The notes under the pieces were generated by a model. That model was not told the DNA's origin and did no database searches. It saw nothing but the letters and a program-made list of their open reading frames with translations. From assembly GCA_937941555.1 (NCBI GenBank), contig CALDHJ010000278.1, positions 1 to 19,159 of the forward strand: a stretch of DNA of 19,159 bases. The letters are read 5' to 3'. Below, piece by piece: positions 1-6,597 of this stretch; within the stretch, counting starts at the first letter, position 1; every line of letters starts with the position of its first letter. Both the position numbers and the translations under genes were made by a program. Origin of the DNA: an uncultured Granulosicoccaceae bacterium. GTDB lineage: Bacteria; Pseudomonadota; Gammaproteobacteria; CALCKW01.

Positions 1-196
1 ATGGCGCCTGCCCGGGTGTTCCATGTGTCTTGCGATGAACCCCGACAAACTCGAGCCGGGCGAGCGGTGTGCTAGCACATCGAATCGCAATTTCGAGGGC
101 CGGCAAGGTGCAGGTGGACGCACACACCTGGTCAGTCCGGCGATGGCAGCGGCGGCTGCCATCGCGGGCCACTTCGTCGACGCGCGCCAATTCTGA
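1..196 (+). CDS. leuC: 3-isopropylmalate dehydratase large subunit, C-terminal end (partial, 5' end outside window)
   Basis: LeuC pairs with LeuD to isomerise 2-isopropylmalate to 3-isopropylmalate in leucine biosynthesis, in the cytoplasm, using a [4Fe-4S] cluster. Only the last 64 residues are visible, in the frame that starts at base 2 and ends with TGA at 194-196. The stretch begins [15 protein letters not shown]; the CxxC pair supplies two of the three cluster cysteines in this family. It continues through a [13 protein letters not shown] block and an Ala-rich GHF segment that closely match the usual LeuC C-terminus. The TGA stop overlaps the leuD Shine-Dalgarno sequence, and leuD starts 10 bases after the stop, so the two are co-transcribed and probably translationally coupled. 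No internal start codon is implied; the gene runs in from the left edge. Confidence 0.95.
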   Translation, partial: WRLPGCSMCLAMNPDKLEPGERCASTSNRNFEGRQGAGGRTHLVSPAMAAAAAIAGHFVDARQF

Positions 197-200
197 GGAG
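195..200 (+). promoter_or_regulatory. Ribosome binding site that sets the leuD GTG start
   Basis: GAGGAG lies 6 bases before the GTG at 207 and overlaps the leuC stop codon (194-196). It decides the leuD start: the open frame extends back to base 69, but that part is the leuC coding sequence in another frame. Confidence 0.75.
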
Positions 201-206
201 ACTGCC

Positions 207-848
207 GTGAGAGCTTTTGAAACACTGAACGGATTGGTCGCCCCGATCGATCTACCCAACATCGACACCGATGCAATCATCCCCAAGCAATACCTGAAAT
301 CCATCAGGCGCTCCGGCTTCGGCCCGAACCTGTTCGACAACTGGCGCTATCTCGACGAGGGCAGCCCCGAGATCGACAATGCAAGCCGGCGTATCAACCC
401 GGATTTCGTGTTGAACCAGGCTCGCTACCAGAATGCGCAAATACTCATGGCTCGCGAGAATTTCGGCTGTGGCTCGTCGCGAGAACACGCCGTGTGGGCG
501 CTTGATCAGTTCGGCATCCGCGTCGTCATTGCACCGAGTTTTGCCGACATCTTCTTCAACAACGCGTACAAGAGTGGCTTGCTGCCGGTGGTGTTGGCTG
601 AAGACACCGTCGAACAATTGTTTCAGGAGGTCGCAGCGCAAGAGGGCTACAGACTTACCGTGGACCTCGAGGCAGAAACGGTCTCCACGCCAAGCGGGCA
701 GGTGTTTTCGTTTGCAACCGACCCGATTCGCCGTGAGAAGCTGCTTCAGGGGTTGGATGAAATAGGCTTGACCCTGCAGCACGCCGACACGATAAAGGCT
801 TACGAGGCACGGCGAGCGACCGAAGCGCCCTGGTTGTTTGGCGCCTGA
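207..848 (+). CDS. leuD: 3-isopropylmalate dehydratase small subunit LeuD
   Basis: LeuD is the small 'swivel' subunit of isopropylmalate isomerase (leucine synthesis, second step) and works as a heterodimer with LeuC. The 213-residue product has the normal bacterial length. Family signatures are the [11 protein letters not shown] block at about residues 18-28, [11 protein letters not shown] at 85-95 (substrate-binding loop), [11 protein letters not shown] at 109-119, and a [14 protein letters not shown] end near 187-200. The start is GTG at 207, chosen because homologues begin just before the [12 protein letters not shown] segment and because a good Shine-Dalgarno site precedes it. Longer in-frame starts would overlap leuC. 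The next gene is a glutathione S-transferase, not leuB, so the usual leuCDB order is broken here or leuB lies elsewhere. Confidence 0.96.
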   Translation: MRAFETLNGLVAPIDLPNIDTDAIIPKQYLKSIRRSGFGPNLFDNWRYLDEGSPEIDNASRRINPDFVLNQARYQNAQILMARENFGCGSSREHAVWALDQFGIRVVIAPSFADIFFNNAYKSGLLPVVLAEDTVEQLFQEVAAQEGYRLTVDLEAETVSTPSGQVFSFATDPIRREKLLQGLDEIGLTLQHADTIKAYEARRATEAPWLFGA

Positions 849-874
849 CAGGGTTTGCACTGTGTCGTTTGGTG

Positions 875-894
875 GTCGGTCAACCGTGACCGGC
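875..894 (+). terminator. Stem-loop after leuCD, possible weak terminator
   Basis: Bases 875-882 pair with 887-894 (8 bp including one G-T pair) around the 4-base loop ACCG, 26 bases after the leuD stop. No T tract follows, so it is not a canonical intrinsic terminator. It could be a 3' end-protecting or Rho-related structure, or chance. Confidence 0.25.
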
Positions 895-919
895 TGCCGT
901 CACGCCGGGAGGGTCTGAC

Positions 920-1579
920 ATGTTGGAGCTGCTGCACGGCAACAAGCGCTACTCATCGTGGTCGCAACGCGGGTACCTCGCGTTGTGCCACGCCGGGCTG
1001 CCGTTTCGCGAAACGGCGATCTGGCTCGATACCCCGGCAGGTGATGCCCTGCTGCGTGAGCGCTGTCCGAATGGCAGTGTGCCGGTGTTATATGACGGCG
1101 ACACGGTTATTGCAGACAGCCTCGGCATCGTTCTGTGGCTCGAAGCGCAGTACGGGGTTGCATTCTGGCCAGAGGAGCCGGCAGCCCGTGCGCAGGCCTT
1201 GAACGGCGTGATGGCGATGCACAGTGGCTATCTGTCGCTGCGCGGTGAGATGGTGTGCAACTACCCGCGTCGATACCAGCGCTTTGAAGTGTCCCGCGCA
1301 GCCCGGTCGGACCTCGACGCCATCTTCGACTGGATGTTGCAATCGCGCGCGTGGTTTGGTGATGCTTCGGGTGGTCCGTGGTTGTGCGGTGAATACGGGG
1401 CCGCGGATTTCTTTTACGCGCCGGTGTTGTCACGGTGTCGCACCTACGGTGTGGCCTTGCCCGCTGGTCTGGAGAGTTGGGCTGAGGCGATGGAATCGCG
1501 CACGGATGTGCAGGCCTGGCTCGAGGCTGGTGAGCGCGAGGTGGAGCGCATTTCCGCCAGTGAGTACGACACACCCTGA
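920..1579 (+). CDS. Glutathione S-transferase family protein
   Basis: Cytosolic two-domain GST that would conjugate or bind glutathione; the substrate cannot be told. The 219 residues comprise a thioredoxin-like N-terminal domain (about 1-80) and an all-helical C-terminal domain (about 90-215). The YSSWSQRGYL segment at 11-20 supplies a serine-rich active-site loop, VPVL at 54-57 holds the cis-proline, and ADS at 65-67 is the glutathione gamma-glutamyl binding motif. The ATG at 920 has a strong GGGAGGG site at 907-913, 6 bases upstream. It lacks the SSxSxRVR active-site loop of zeta-class (maleylacetoacetate/maleylpyruvate isomerase) GSTs. Its position before a fumarylpyruvate-hydrolase-like gene is therefore suggestive but does not prove a shared aromatic pathway. 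Confidence 0.88.
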   Translation: MLELLHGNKRYSSWSQRGYLALCHAGLPFRETAIWLDTPAGDALLRERCPNGSVPVLYDGDTVIADSLGIVLWLEAQYGVAFWPEEPAARAQALNGVMAMHSGYLSLRGEMVCNYPRRYQRFEVSRAARSDLDAIFDWMLQSRAWFGDASGGPWLCGEYGAADFFYAPVLSRCRTYGVALPAGLESWAEAMESRTDVQAWLEAGEREVERISASEYDTP

Positions 1580-1584
1580 CCCGT

Positions 1585-1613
1585 TTGGGATTGGCTCGCT
1601 GGCAGAGTAGGAT
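1585..1613 (+). promoter_or_regulatory. Possible sigma-70 promoter for the FAH-family gene
   Basis: TTGGGA at 1585-1590 and TAGGAT at 1608-1613 are spaced by 17 bases, each matching 4 of 6 consensus positions. A start site near 1620 would leave a leader of about 25 bases before the ATG at 1646. This is a pattern match only. Confidence 0.35.
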
Positions 1614-1645
1614 AGGGGGTCTTTACTGTCTTCGGTCGTTCCCGC

Positions 1646-2335
1646 ATGTCATATGTCATCCCCGTTGCACCGCCAGTCGGTCTGCCTGTTTCCGGCACTG
1701 AGAACCAGTTTCCGGTGCGTCGTATCTTCTGCATCGGCAAGAACTACTCCGAGCACGTGCGCGAGATGGGCGGCGACCCGCAACGCGAGGAACCCTTGTT
1801 TTTTGCAAAGCCCGCTGACACCGTGATCGGGCCGGGCGGTGTGGTGCCCTATCCGCCGGGAACACAGGACCTGCATTTCGAGGTCGAGTTGGTCGCGGCA
1901 CTCGGGCGCGATGTCGCCGCAGACGCAACCGTCGACACGGTGAGAGATGCAGTGCTCGCCTACGGTATCGGCATCGATCTGACGCGGCGAGACCTGCAGG
2001 CCGAGGCCAAAAAGCGCGGACGCCCCTGGGATATGTCGAAGGGTTTTGATGCCAGCGCCTTGTGTTCTGCGCTCGAACCGGTCGAGCGCATCGGCCACCC
2101 CTCAGCGGGTGAGATCGGACTCGATCGCGACGGCGAGGCGTGTCAGCGCGGTGATCTCAAAGACATGGTGTGGTCGGTTGCGGACATGCTCGTGGCGCTC
2201 AATCGGCTCATCTCGCTCAAAGCGGGTGATCTCTTGTATACCGGCACGCCGTCGGGTGTCGGTCCGGTCGTTGCGGGACAGACCCTGACGGTCTGGGCCG
2301 AGGGCGTGGCGCGCGAGTCCTGGACACTGTCCTGA
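1646..2335 (+). CDS. Fumarylacetoacetate hydrolase family protein, fumarylpyruvate hydrolase-like
   Basis: FAH-fold enzymes cleave or decarboxylate beta-diketo acids using a divalent metal. This 229-residue protein resembles fumarylpyruvate hydrolases of the gentisate pathway (fumarylpyruvate to fumarate plus pyruvate) over its full length. Recognisable segments are FPVRRIFCIGKNYSEH (22-37), the metal-ligand pair HFEVE (E79 and E81), D111 in DLTRRDLQAEAKKRGRPW as third ligand, SKGFD at 131-135 with the family lysine, and TGTPSGVG at 199-206. ATG at 1646 is used because homologues start with a similar MSYV segment; no clear Shine-Dalgarno site precedes it. The exact substrate is inferred: neighbouring gentisate genes (dioxygenase, zeta-class isomerase) are absent, so a general acylpyruvase/oxaloacetate-decarboxylase activity is the alternative. 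Confidence 0.88.
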   Translation: MSYVIPVAPPVGLPVSGTENQFPVRRIFCIGKNYSEHVREMGGDPQREEPLFFAKPADTVIGPGGVVPYPPGTQDLHFEVELVAALGRDVAADATVDTVRDAVLAYGIGIDLTRRDLQAEAKKRGRPWDMSKGFDASALCSALEPVERIGHPSAGEIGLDRDGEACQRGDLKDMVWSVADMLVALNRLISLKAGDLLYTGTPSGVGPVVAGQTLTVWAEGVARESWTLS

Positions 2336-2475
2336 GTCTGCAGTGATCCGTTGCAGCGCGCCGCAGGCGAGCGCAGGGTGTCTCCGCCCGCGCTATGCTC
2401 AGGGTACGACAACCCGTGGAGGCCGATCAGCGTGGACCCCAACTCCCAGTTTCTCTTCAGGAGCGCCAGCTTGTC

Positions 2476-2790
2476 ATGATGATGACCAATATCGAAACGG
2501 TGCCCGGCAAGACCATATCGAGCTGCTTCGGGGTTGTCTCGGGCAGTACCGTTCGCACCAAACACGCCGGTCGCGACATCATGGCCGGTTTGAAGAACAT
2601 CTTCGGCGGTGAGCTGCGTGGTTACACCGAGCTGCTCGGTGAATCCCGCGACGAGGCCATCCGGCGAATGCAGCAGCAGGCGAGCCAGCTCGGTGCAAAC
2701 GCCATTGTCAATGTGCGTTTTTCAACAAGCTCGGTTGCGGCTGGCGCAGCCGAGATCTATGTCTACGGCACCGCTGTCGTCGTGGAGTAG
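2476..2790 (+). CDS. YbjQ/UPF0145 family protein (DUF74, putative heavy-metal-binding)
   Basis: Small soluble protein of the YbjQ family, a fold that forms ring-shaped oligomers and is often labelled heavy-metal-binding without direct proof of function. The 104 residues begin MMMTNIETVPGK and carry the usual landmarks: GVVSGSTV near 19-26, an IFGGELRGYTELL segment near 42-54, the helix rich in Glu/Arg with EAIRRMQQQA, LGANAIVNVRF, and the C-terminal YGTAVVVE. I chose ATG 2476, giving the usual family length; AGGAG at 2459-2463 is 12 bases away. The open frame extends back to 2395, but those residues look unrelated to the family. It is followed after 3 bases by a membrane-anchored paralogue and then an M48 protease, which suggests a three-protein module. 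Confidence 0.9.
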   Translation: MMMTNIETVPGKTISSCFGVVSGSTVRTKHAGRDIMAGLKNIFGGELRGYTELLGESRDEAIRRMQQQASQLGANAIVNVRFSTSSVAAGAAEIYVYGTAVVVE

Positions 2791-2793
2791 CCA

Positions 2794-3243
2794 ATGTCCC
2801 AACTTGCGATATTTGTCGTGTTGCTGGCCTTGGGCTACGGCTTTGGCCGCATGGCGGAAAGCCGCCACTACCGCTCGATCGTCGAACGAGAGCAGCGCCA
2901 TGCGCGAATCTCGACGCTCACTCTACGCACACTGGAATCCGAGCCCGCTACAGTGCGCCGCACGCAATTGGTGTCCGGTAACGTGGTGATTTCGGTCGAC
3001 TATTTCAAACGCGTTGCGGCGGGGCTGCGCGGGTTCTTCGGCGGCAATGTGCAAGCCTACGAGTCGCTCGTCGATCGGGCACGCCGCGAGGCGGTCCTGC
3101 GCCTCAAGGAAAGTTGCCCTGGGGCCGCGCACATCCTCAATCTGCGTGTGGAAACCTCGTCGATCTACAAAGGGCGTGGCAACGGCATCGGTTCGGTTGA
3201 AGTGCTCGCCTATGGCACAGCCGTTTATTTCGACGTTGAGTGA
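2794..3243 (+). CDS. Membrane-anchored YbjQ-family protein
   Basis: Second YbjQ-domain protein, 149 residues, directly after the first (GGAG at 2784-2787 inside the preceding gene, 6 bases from the ATG). Residues 1-19 form a single hydrophobic segment, followed by a basic stretch (R19, R24, H25, R27). By the positive-inside rule the remaining domain would face the cytoplasm. A linker of about 30 residues leads to the YbjQ-like domain (about 55-149), with SGNVVISVDYF, GLRGFFGGNVQAYESL, an Arg/Glu-rich helix, HILNLRVETSS and the final AYGTAVYFDVE. These align block by block with the upstream gene, so the pair looks like a tandem duplication in which one copy gained a membrane anchor. Its stop (TGA 3241-3243) abuts the ATG of the next gene. 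Function unknown; a partner or adaptor for the protease is an inference. Confidence 0.85.
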   Translation: MSQLAIFVVLLALGYGFGRMAESRHYRSIVEREQRHARISTLTLRTLESEPATVRRTQLVSGNVVISVDYFKRVAAGLRGFFGGNVQAYESLVDRARREAVLRLKESCPGAAHILNLRVETSSIYKGRGNGIGSVEVLAYGTAVYFDVE

Positions 3244-4077
3244 ATGAAACTCAAGCCCGGTATCGAGTCACTCGACACGGACAACGTCAATGTCAGCCAC
3301 ACCTCGCCACTGCGCGAGTTTGCGATTCTGCTGGTGTCGGCCTTTGCGTTGTTGGCGCTGGTGTATGTGTTGTTGGGGTTGCTGATCGATCGCGCAGTCG
3401 ACTGGATTGATCCGGCAACAGAAAAAGCGGTGTTCGGACAACTGTCGTCTGCGCTTGACGATGGCACTCCACCCACCAACGCCGAGGCGTCCCTGCAGGA
3501 CTTGGTCAACCGCATACAGCAGTGTCTTGATCCAGGCTACCAGGTCGAAGTCGATCTGGTGGCAGAATCCGCACCGAATGCCTTTGCCTTGCCCGGCGGT
3601 CGAATGATCGTCACGCAGGGTCTGATCGACCAGATGGAATCTGAAAACGGCCTCGCTTTCGTGCTGGCGCACGAGCTGGGCCATTTCGCCAACCGCGACC
3701 ACCTGCGTGGATTGGGGAGGGGTGTGGTGCTCGCCGCTCTGTCGTCGATCGTGCTCGGCACCGACTCCGGTCTCGATGCGGTGTTTGCACCGGCTTCAAT
3801 GGCCGGGCAGGCGCGGTTCTCACGCGAGCGCGAGTCCGACGCCGATCGCGTCTCACTGGGGGCCCTGCAGTGTCACTATCAGCATGTCAGTGGTGCCGAC
3901 GCGTTCTTCCGCGCGTTGAAGACGGCAGGGTATGGCGATGAGTCCGAGCCAGCGTATGTGCACTTTTTTGCAAGCCACCCGGATGTCGATTCGAGAATTG
4001 CGTCACTGAAGCGACTTTCTCGCGAGGCGGGATACGCCAGTGGACGCGAACGGCCGCTTCCCGAGGCGTTACAATAG
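3244..4077 (+). CDS. M48-family membrane-anchored zinc metalloprotease
   Basis: M48 (Ste24/HtpX-type) metallopeptidase domain, probably acting in membrane-protein or envelope quality control. In the 277 residues, a transmembrane segment lies at about 26-48 after R24. Charge balance suggests the C-terminal catalytic domain is periplasmic. The zinc site is HELGH at 143-147 (E144 catalytic), with the third ligand E197 in SRERESDAD. The SHPDVDSRIASL segment at 244-255 is the usual conserved end of the domain. The ATG directly follows the TGA of the preceding gene (TGAATG), a strong sign of translational coupling. The open frame is complete and no catalytic residue is missing. The substrate is unknown. 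The coupling to two YbjQ-domain proteins is the notable context. Confidence 0.92.
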   Translation: MKLKPGIESLDTDNVNVSHTSPLREFAILLVSAFALLALVYVLLGLLIDRAVDWIDPATEKAVFGQLSSALDDGTPPTNAEASLQDLVNRIQQCLDPGYQVEVDLVAESAPNAFALPGGRMIVTQGLIDQMESENGLAFVLAHELGHFANRDHLRGLGRGVVLAALSSIVLGTDSGLDAVFAPASMAGQARFSRERESDADRVSLGALQCHYQHVSGADAFFRALKTAGYGDESEPAYVHFFASHPDVDSRIASLKRLSREAGYASGRERPLPEALQ

Positions 4078-4105
4078 CGAATCAGCACACCAAGAGACCG
4101 TCCGC

Positions 4106-5890
4106 ATGAGCTACCGCGCTCCCGTACAAACGATTCGATGGGCACTGGATATCGCAGGCTATGCGACGGTGCAACAACAGTCCGCGTTCACCGAAGCATC
4201 TGACGACCTCGTCGATGCGGTACTGGAAGAAGCGGCGAAGTTTGCCGAGGGGGTGCTGGCACCAATCAACCACGACGGTGACAAACAGGGTGCGCGCTGG
4301 GATGACGGTGTCGTGCACACGCCCGATGGTTGGATCGAAGCCTACCAGCAGTTCTACGAGGCCGGCTGGATGCAGTTGTCCGCGAGTCCGGACCACGGAG
4401 GGCAGGGTTTGCCGTATTCCGTTGGGGCCTGCGTCAACGAGATGTGGAAATCGGCCAACATGGCGTTCAGCTTGTGCCCGTTGTTGAGTCACGGCGCGAT
4501 CGAGGCGGTCGAATCACACGGATCGGATGCGCTCAAGTCGACCTATCTCGCCAAGATGATCGAGGGCCGCTGGACCGGCACCATGAATCTCACCGAGCCG
4601 CAAGCCGGCACGGACCTCGCGGCCTTGCGCAGTCGGGCAGAGCCAAACGGTGACCACTATCTGATCTCTGGACAGAAAATCTTCATCACCTACGGCGAGC
4701 ACGAGATGGCGGAGAACATCTGCCACCTCGTGCTGGCTCGCCTGCCCGATGCGCCGGATGGCGTGCGTGGAATCTCCTTGTTTCTGGTGCCGAAGTTTCT
4801 CCCGGACGCCGAGGGCAATCCGGGTCAGCGCAATGACCTTCGGTGTGTGTCGATCGAGCACAAGCTCGGCATCCACGCCAGTCCGACCTGCGTGATGAGC
4901 TACGGCGATCAGGGCGGGGCTGTGGGATACCTGATCGGCCGCGAGAACGAGGGGCTGGCGTGCATGTTCACGATGATGAACGCCGCACGGCATGCCGTCG
5001 GGATGGAGGGTTACTCACTCTCCGAGAGGGCGTATCAGCACGCATTGGCCTACGCACGCGACCGGGTGCAGGGCCGGGCCATGCTTGCTGGTGCCAACGG
5101 CACGAACGGCATCATCAACCACCCGGACGTCCGCCGGATGCTGATGGACATGCGCGCGCAAACCGAGGCCATGCGCATGCTGGGACTGGAAGCTGCGGTC
5201 AGTTACGACATCGCGCGGCACGGCGACGACGAAAGCGCGCGCGCGCACCATGCCGTTCGGGGCGCCTTGCTGACTCCGATCGTCAAGGGCTGGTGTACCG
5301 AGACCGCCCAACGCGTGACCTACGACGGTGTGCAGATTCACGGCGGAATGGGTTTCGTTGAGGAAACCGGCGCTGCGCAGTATTACCGCGACGCACGGAT
5401 CACTACGATCTACGAAGGCACGACCGGCATCCAGGCAAACGATCTGATCGGTCGGAAGTTTTCACGTGATGGCGGTGCGGCCTTTTTTGCGCTGCTGGAC
5501 GAGGTCGAGTCGGTCTCGTTGCAGCTGACACAAGCCGGCGAAACGGCGCTGGCCCAGTTCGGGCAGCAGTTGCGCGAGGCTAGTGACGAGCTGAAGTCCC
5601 TTGCGTCGTGGCTGTTGGCAGAGGAGCGCGAGATGCACCATGCGCCGGCGGCGGCGGTGCCGTTCATGATGGCATCCGGCACAGTGCTTGGCGGCTGGAT
5701 GCACGGTCGCTCTGCCTTGCGTGCCCAGGCGGCGTTGCAGGACGGCGGAGCCGATACGGAATTTCTCACCACACGCCTGGCGCTGGCGCGGTACTACGGA
5801 TCGGTGACGCTTGGATCCGTGTTCGGGCTGGTGCAATCCGCCATGGGTCTTGGCGATGCCGTCGCGTTGTTGGACGAGGCGCAGATGTAA
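4106..5890 (+). CDS. Acyl-CoA dehydrogenase with extra C-terminal domain (DmdC-like group)
   Basis: FAD-dependent enzyme that makes a trans-2,3 double bond in an acyl-CoA thioester and passes electrons to ETF. The 594-residue form belongs to the long subgroup with an added C-terminal domain after about residue 470. That subgroup includes DmdC (3-methylmercaptopropionyl-CoA dehydrogenase) as well as uncharacterised fatty-acyl enzymes. Visible motifs are WTGTMNLTEPQAGTDL (156-171), ISGQKIFIT (187-195), MNAARHAVG (291-299), VQIHGGMGFVEE, and IYEGTTGIQA, in which E437 is the likely catalytic base. ATG 4106 is chosen because family members begin MSYxAP; a frame-extending ATG at 4040 lies inside the M48 gene. 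It starts 28 bases after the protease stop. The CoA ligase about 6.4 kb downstream is of the matching DmdB-like type. The substrate is not determined by sequence. Confidence 0.9.
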   Translation: MSYRAPVQTIRWALDIAGYATVQQQSAFTEASDDLVDAVLEEAAKFAEGVLAPINHDGDKQGARWDDGVVHTPDGWIEAYQQFYEAGWMQLSASPDHGGQGLPYSVGACVNEMWKSANMAFSLCPLLSHGAIEAVESHGSDALKSTYLAKMIEGRWTGTMNLTEPQAGTDLAALRSRAEPNGDHYLISGQKIFITYGEHEMAENICHLVLARLPDAPDGVRGISLFLVPKFLPDAEGNPGQRNDLRCVSIEHKLGIHASPTCVMSYGDQGGAVGYLIGRENEGLACMFTMMNAARHAVGMEGYSLSERAYQHALAYARDRVQGRAMLAGANGTNGIINHPDVRRMLMDMRAQTEAMRMLGLEAAVSYDIARHGDDESARAHHAVRGALLTPIVKGWCTETAQRVTYDGVQIHGGMGFVEETGAAQYYRDARITTIYEGTTGIQANDLIGRKFSRDGGAAFFALLDEVESVSLQLTQAGETALAQFGQQLREASDELKSLASWLLAEEREMHHAPAAAVPFMMASGTVLGGWMHGRSALRAQAALQDGGADTEFLTTRLALARYYGSVTLGSVFGLVQSAMGLGDAVALLDEAQM

Positions 5891-5957
5891 GGCGAGTCGG
5901 TCGGCCGTGTGTTCGAGTGCGCGGCCGCCTAGCGGTTGGTGCTGAATCCAAAGAGAC

Positions 5958-5983
5958 GACACACGGCGCTGCTTGCGTGTGTC
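5958..5983 (+). terminator. Stem-loop downstream of the acyl-CoA dehydrogenase, possible terminator
   Basis: GACACACG (5958-5965) is the exact reverse complement of CGTGTGTC (5976-5983), with a 10-base loop, 67 bases after the stop codon at 5890. No T run follows on the plus strand, so intrinsic termination would be weak. Confidence 0.3.
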
Positions 5984-6034
5984 TGAGCCGGCCGGTTGCC
6001 TCCGGTGAAACGACTGATTGCGTCGGCGACGTGC

Positions 6035-6046
6035 TGTGTTAACACA
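6035..6046. promoter_or_regulatory. Perfect 12-bp palindrome, possible operator
   Basis: TGTGTTAACACA is a perfect dyad in an otherwise GC-rich spacer. It is the size of a homodimeric repressor site, but no adjacent regulator gene or repeated copy is in the window. Chance cannot be excluded. Confidence 0.25.
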
Positions 6047-6291
6047 TCGCAATATGTGCGGATGCCCGTGCCGACGGATGCGGCTTGCGACCTATGGCAT
6101 TGGCAGAGCGCGCATCTCGAGAGGGTGTGTGATGTGTGCGGCGGCATTTGAGCGTAATGGCTGTCGTGAGCAATTGTCCCGGCCTGGCCTGATGCCGCGA
6201 GCTGGGTACACCGTGTCTGTCGACATTCTGTGGGGCGTCTCGCCTCACGGGCTTCGCGCCTGATACGCCGCCTCATTGCGGGATTTCACAG

Positions 6292-6318
6292 TTGATCACG
6301 GTTCCTTAGCTGTATTAT
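6292..6318 (+). promoter_or_regulatory. Possible promoter for the small Cys/His ORF and the M15 peptidase
   Basis: TTGATC at 6292-6297 and TATTAT at 6313-6318, 15 bases apart, form an AT-rich island ahead of two rightward genes. The spacing is shorter than the ideal 17. The predicted start near 6325 would give a leader containing the hairpin at 6328-6351. Confidence 0.4.
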
Positions 6319-6327
6319 TCATGCCGC

Positions 6328-6351
6328 AAGGTGGCCGCTTTGCGGTGCCTT
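6328..6351 (+). other. Leader hairpin followed by a T7 run
   Basis: Bases 6328-6338 can pair with 6342-6351 around a TTT loop (four pairs, two G-T pairs, a one-base bulge, four pairs). A run of seven T lies at 6361-6367, nine bases beyond the stem. The gap is too long for a standard terminator, but the layout of promoter, hairpin, T run and small ORF would fit an attenuating or structured 5' leader. Confidence 0.3.
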
Positions 6352-6398
6352 GGTAGATAGTTTTTTTGGACGCGACCAGACACCGGATGGGATTTTCA

Positions 6399-6527
6399 AT
6401 GGAGCGTTGTTGTCAGTTTGGCGGCTGCCGGTACCTGGGTCTCTATACCGTGATTGGTCGGCAAGCTGATTTGCAGTGCCGGCTTCACCACTACCGACTG
6501 CAGCAACGCAAACTCCTCTATGCCTGA
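6399..6527 (+). CDS. Small Cys/His protein, putative zinc-binding (42 residues)
   Basis: A short open frame, ATG 6399 to TGA 6525-6527; an in-frame ATG at 6387 would add four residues. The product has C4, C5, C10, C27, H30 and H31 and is otherwise basic. The spacing C5-x4-C10-x16-C27-x2-H30, followed by a Tyr and a run of Arg/Gln/Lys, resembles small zinc-finger-like phage and mobile-element proteins with CxxxxC...CxxH sites. GGATGGG at 6385-6391 could act as a ribosome site 7 bases before the ATG. A 7-bp perfect stem (6521-6527 with 6534-6540) overlaps the stop codon. It is co-directional with the phage-type M15 peptidase 70 bases on. The case rests on the Cys/His pattern; it may also be a chance ORF. 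Confidence 0.4.
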   Translation: MERCCQFGGCRYLGLYTVIGRQADLQCRLHHYRLQQRKLLYA

Positions 6528-6540
6528 TTTGAGTCAGGCA
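6521..6540 (+). terminator. Stem-loop at the end of the small Cys/His ORF
   Basis: TGCCTGA (6521-6527) pairs exactly with TCAGGCA (6534-6540) around a 6-base loop. There is no T tract, so this is a stem-loop with at most weak terminator or processing activity. Confidence 0.25.
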
Positions 6541-6597
6541 AACAGCGCGCGCGCCCGGCAGTCTGCGCACTGGTTTTAACTGTTGGTTCAGTCGTTC

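Larger units (their letters stand above)
5891..6386. other. Gene-free interval of about 500 bases
   Basis: No convincing coding region is seen: the open frames here are short, lack Shine-Dalgarno sites and show no family motifs. The interval holds an 8-bp perfect inverted repeat (5958-5965 with 5976-5983), a 12-bp perfect palindrome (6035-6046), a widely spaced 7-bp inverted repeat (6141-6147 with 6192-6198) and, at its right end, an AT-rich promoter-like stretch (6292-6318). It could hide a small RNA or be a decayed gene. Confidence 0.5.

Noticed and set aside
69..206. N-terminal extension of leuD from base 69
   Set aside because: This stretch encodes the LeuC C-terminus in another frame. 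The GTG at 207 has a proper ribosome site and matches LeuD N-termini.
2394..2399. TATGCT as a promoter for the YbjQ operon
   Set aside because: No -35 box or TGn extension at a useful distance; too weak to annotate as a feature.
6018..6263. 81-codon plus-strand ORF in the gene-poor interval
   Set aside because: No ribosome site, no motif, and composition like translated non-coding DNA.
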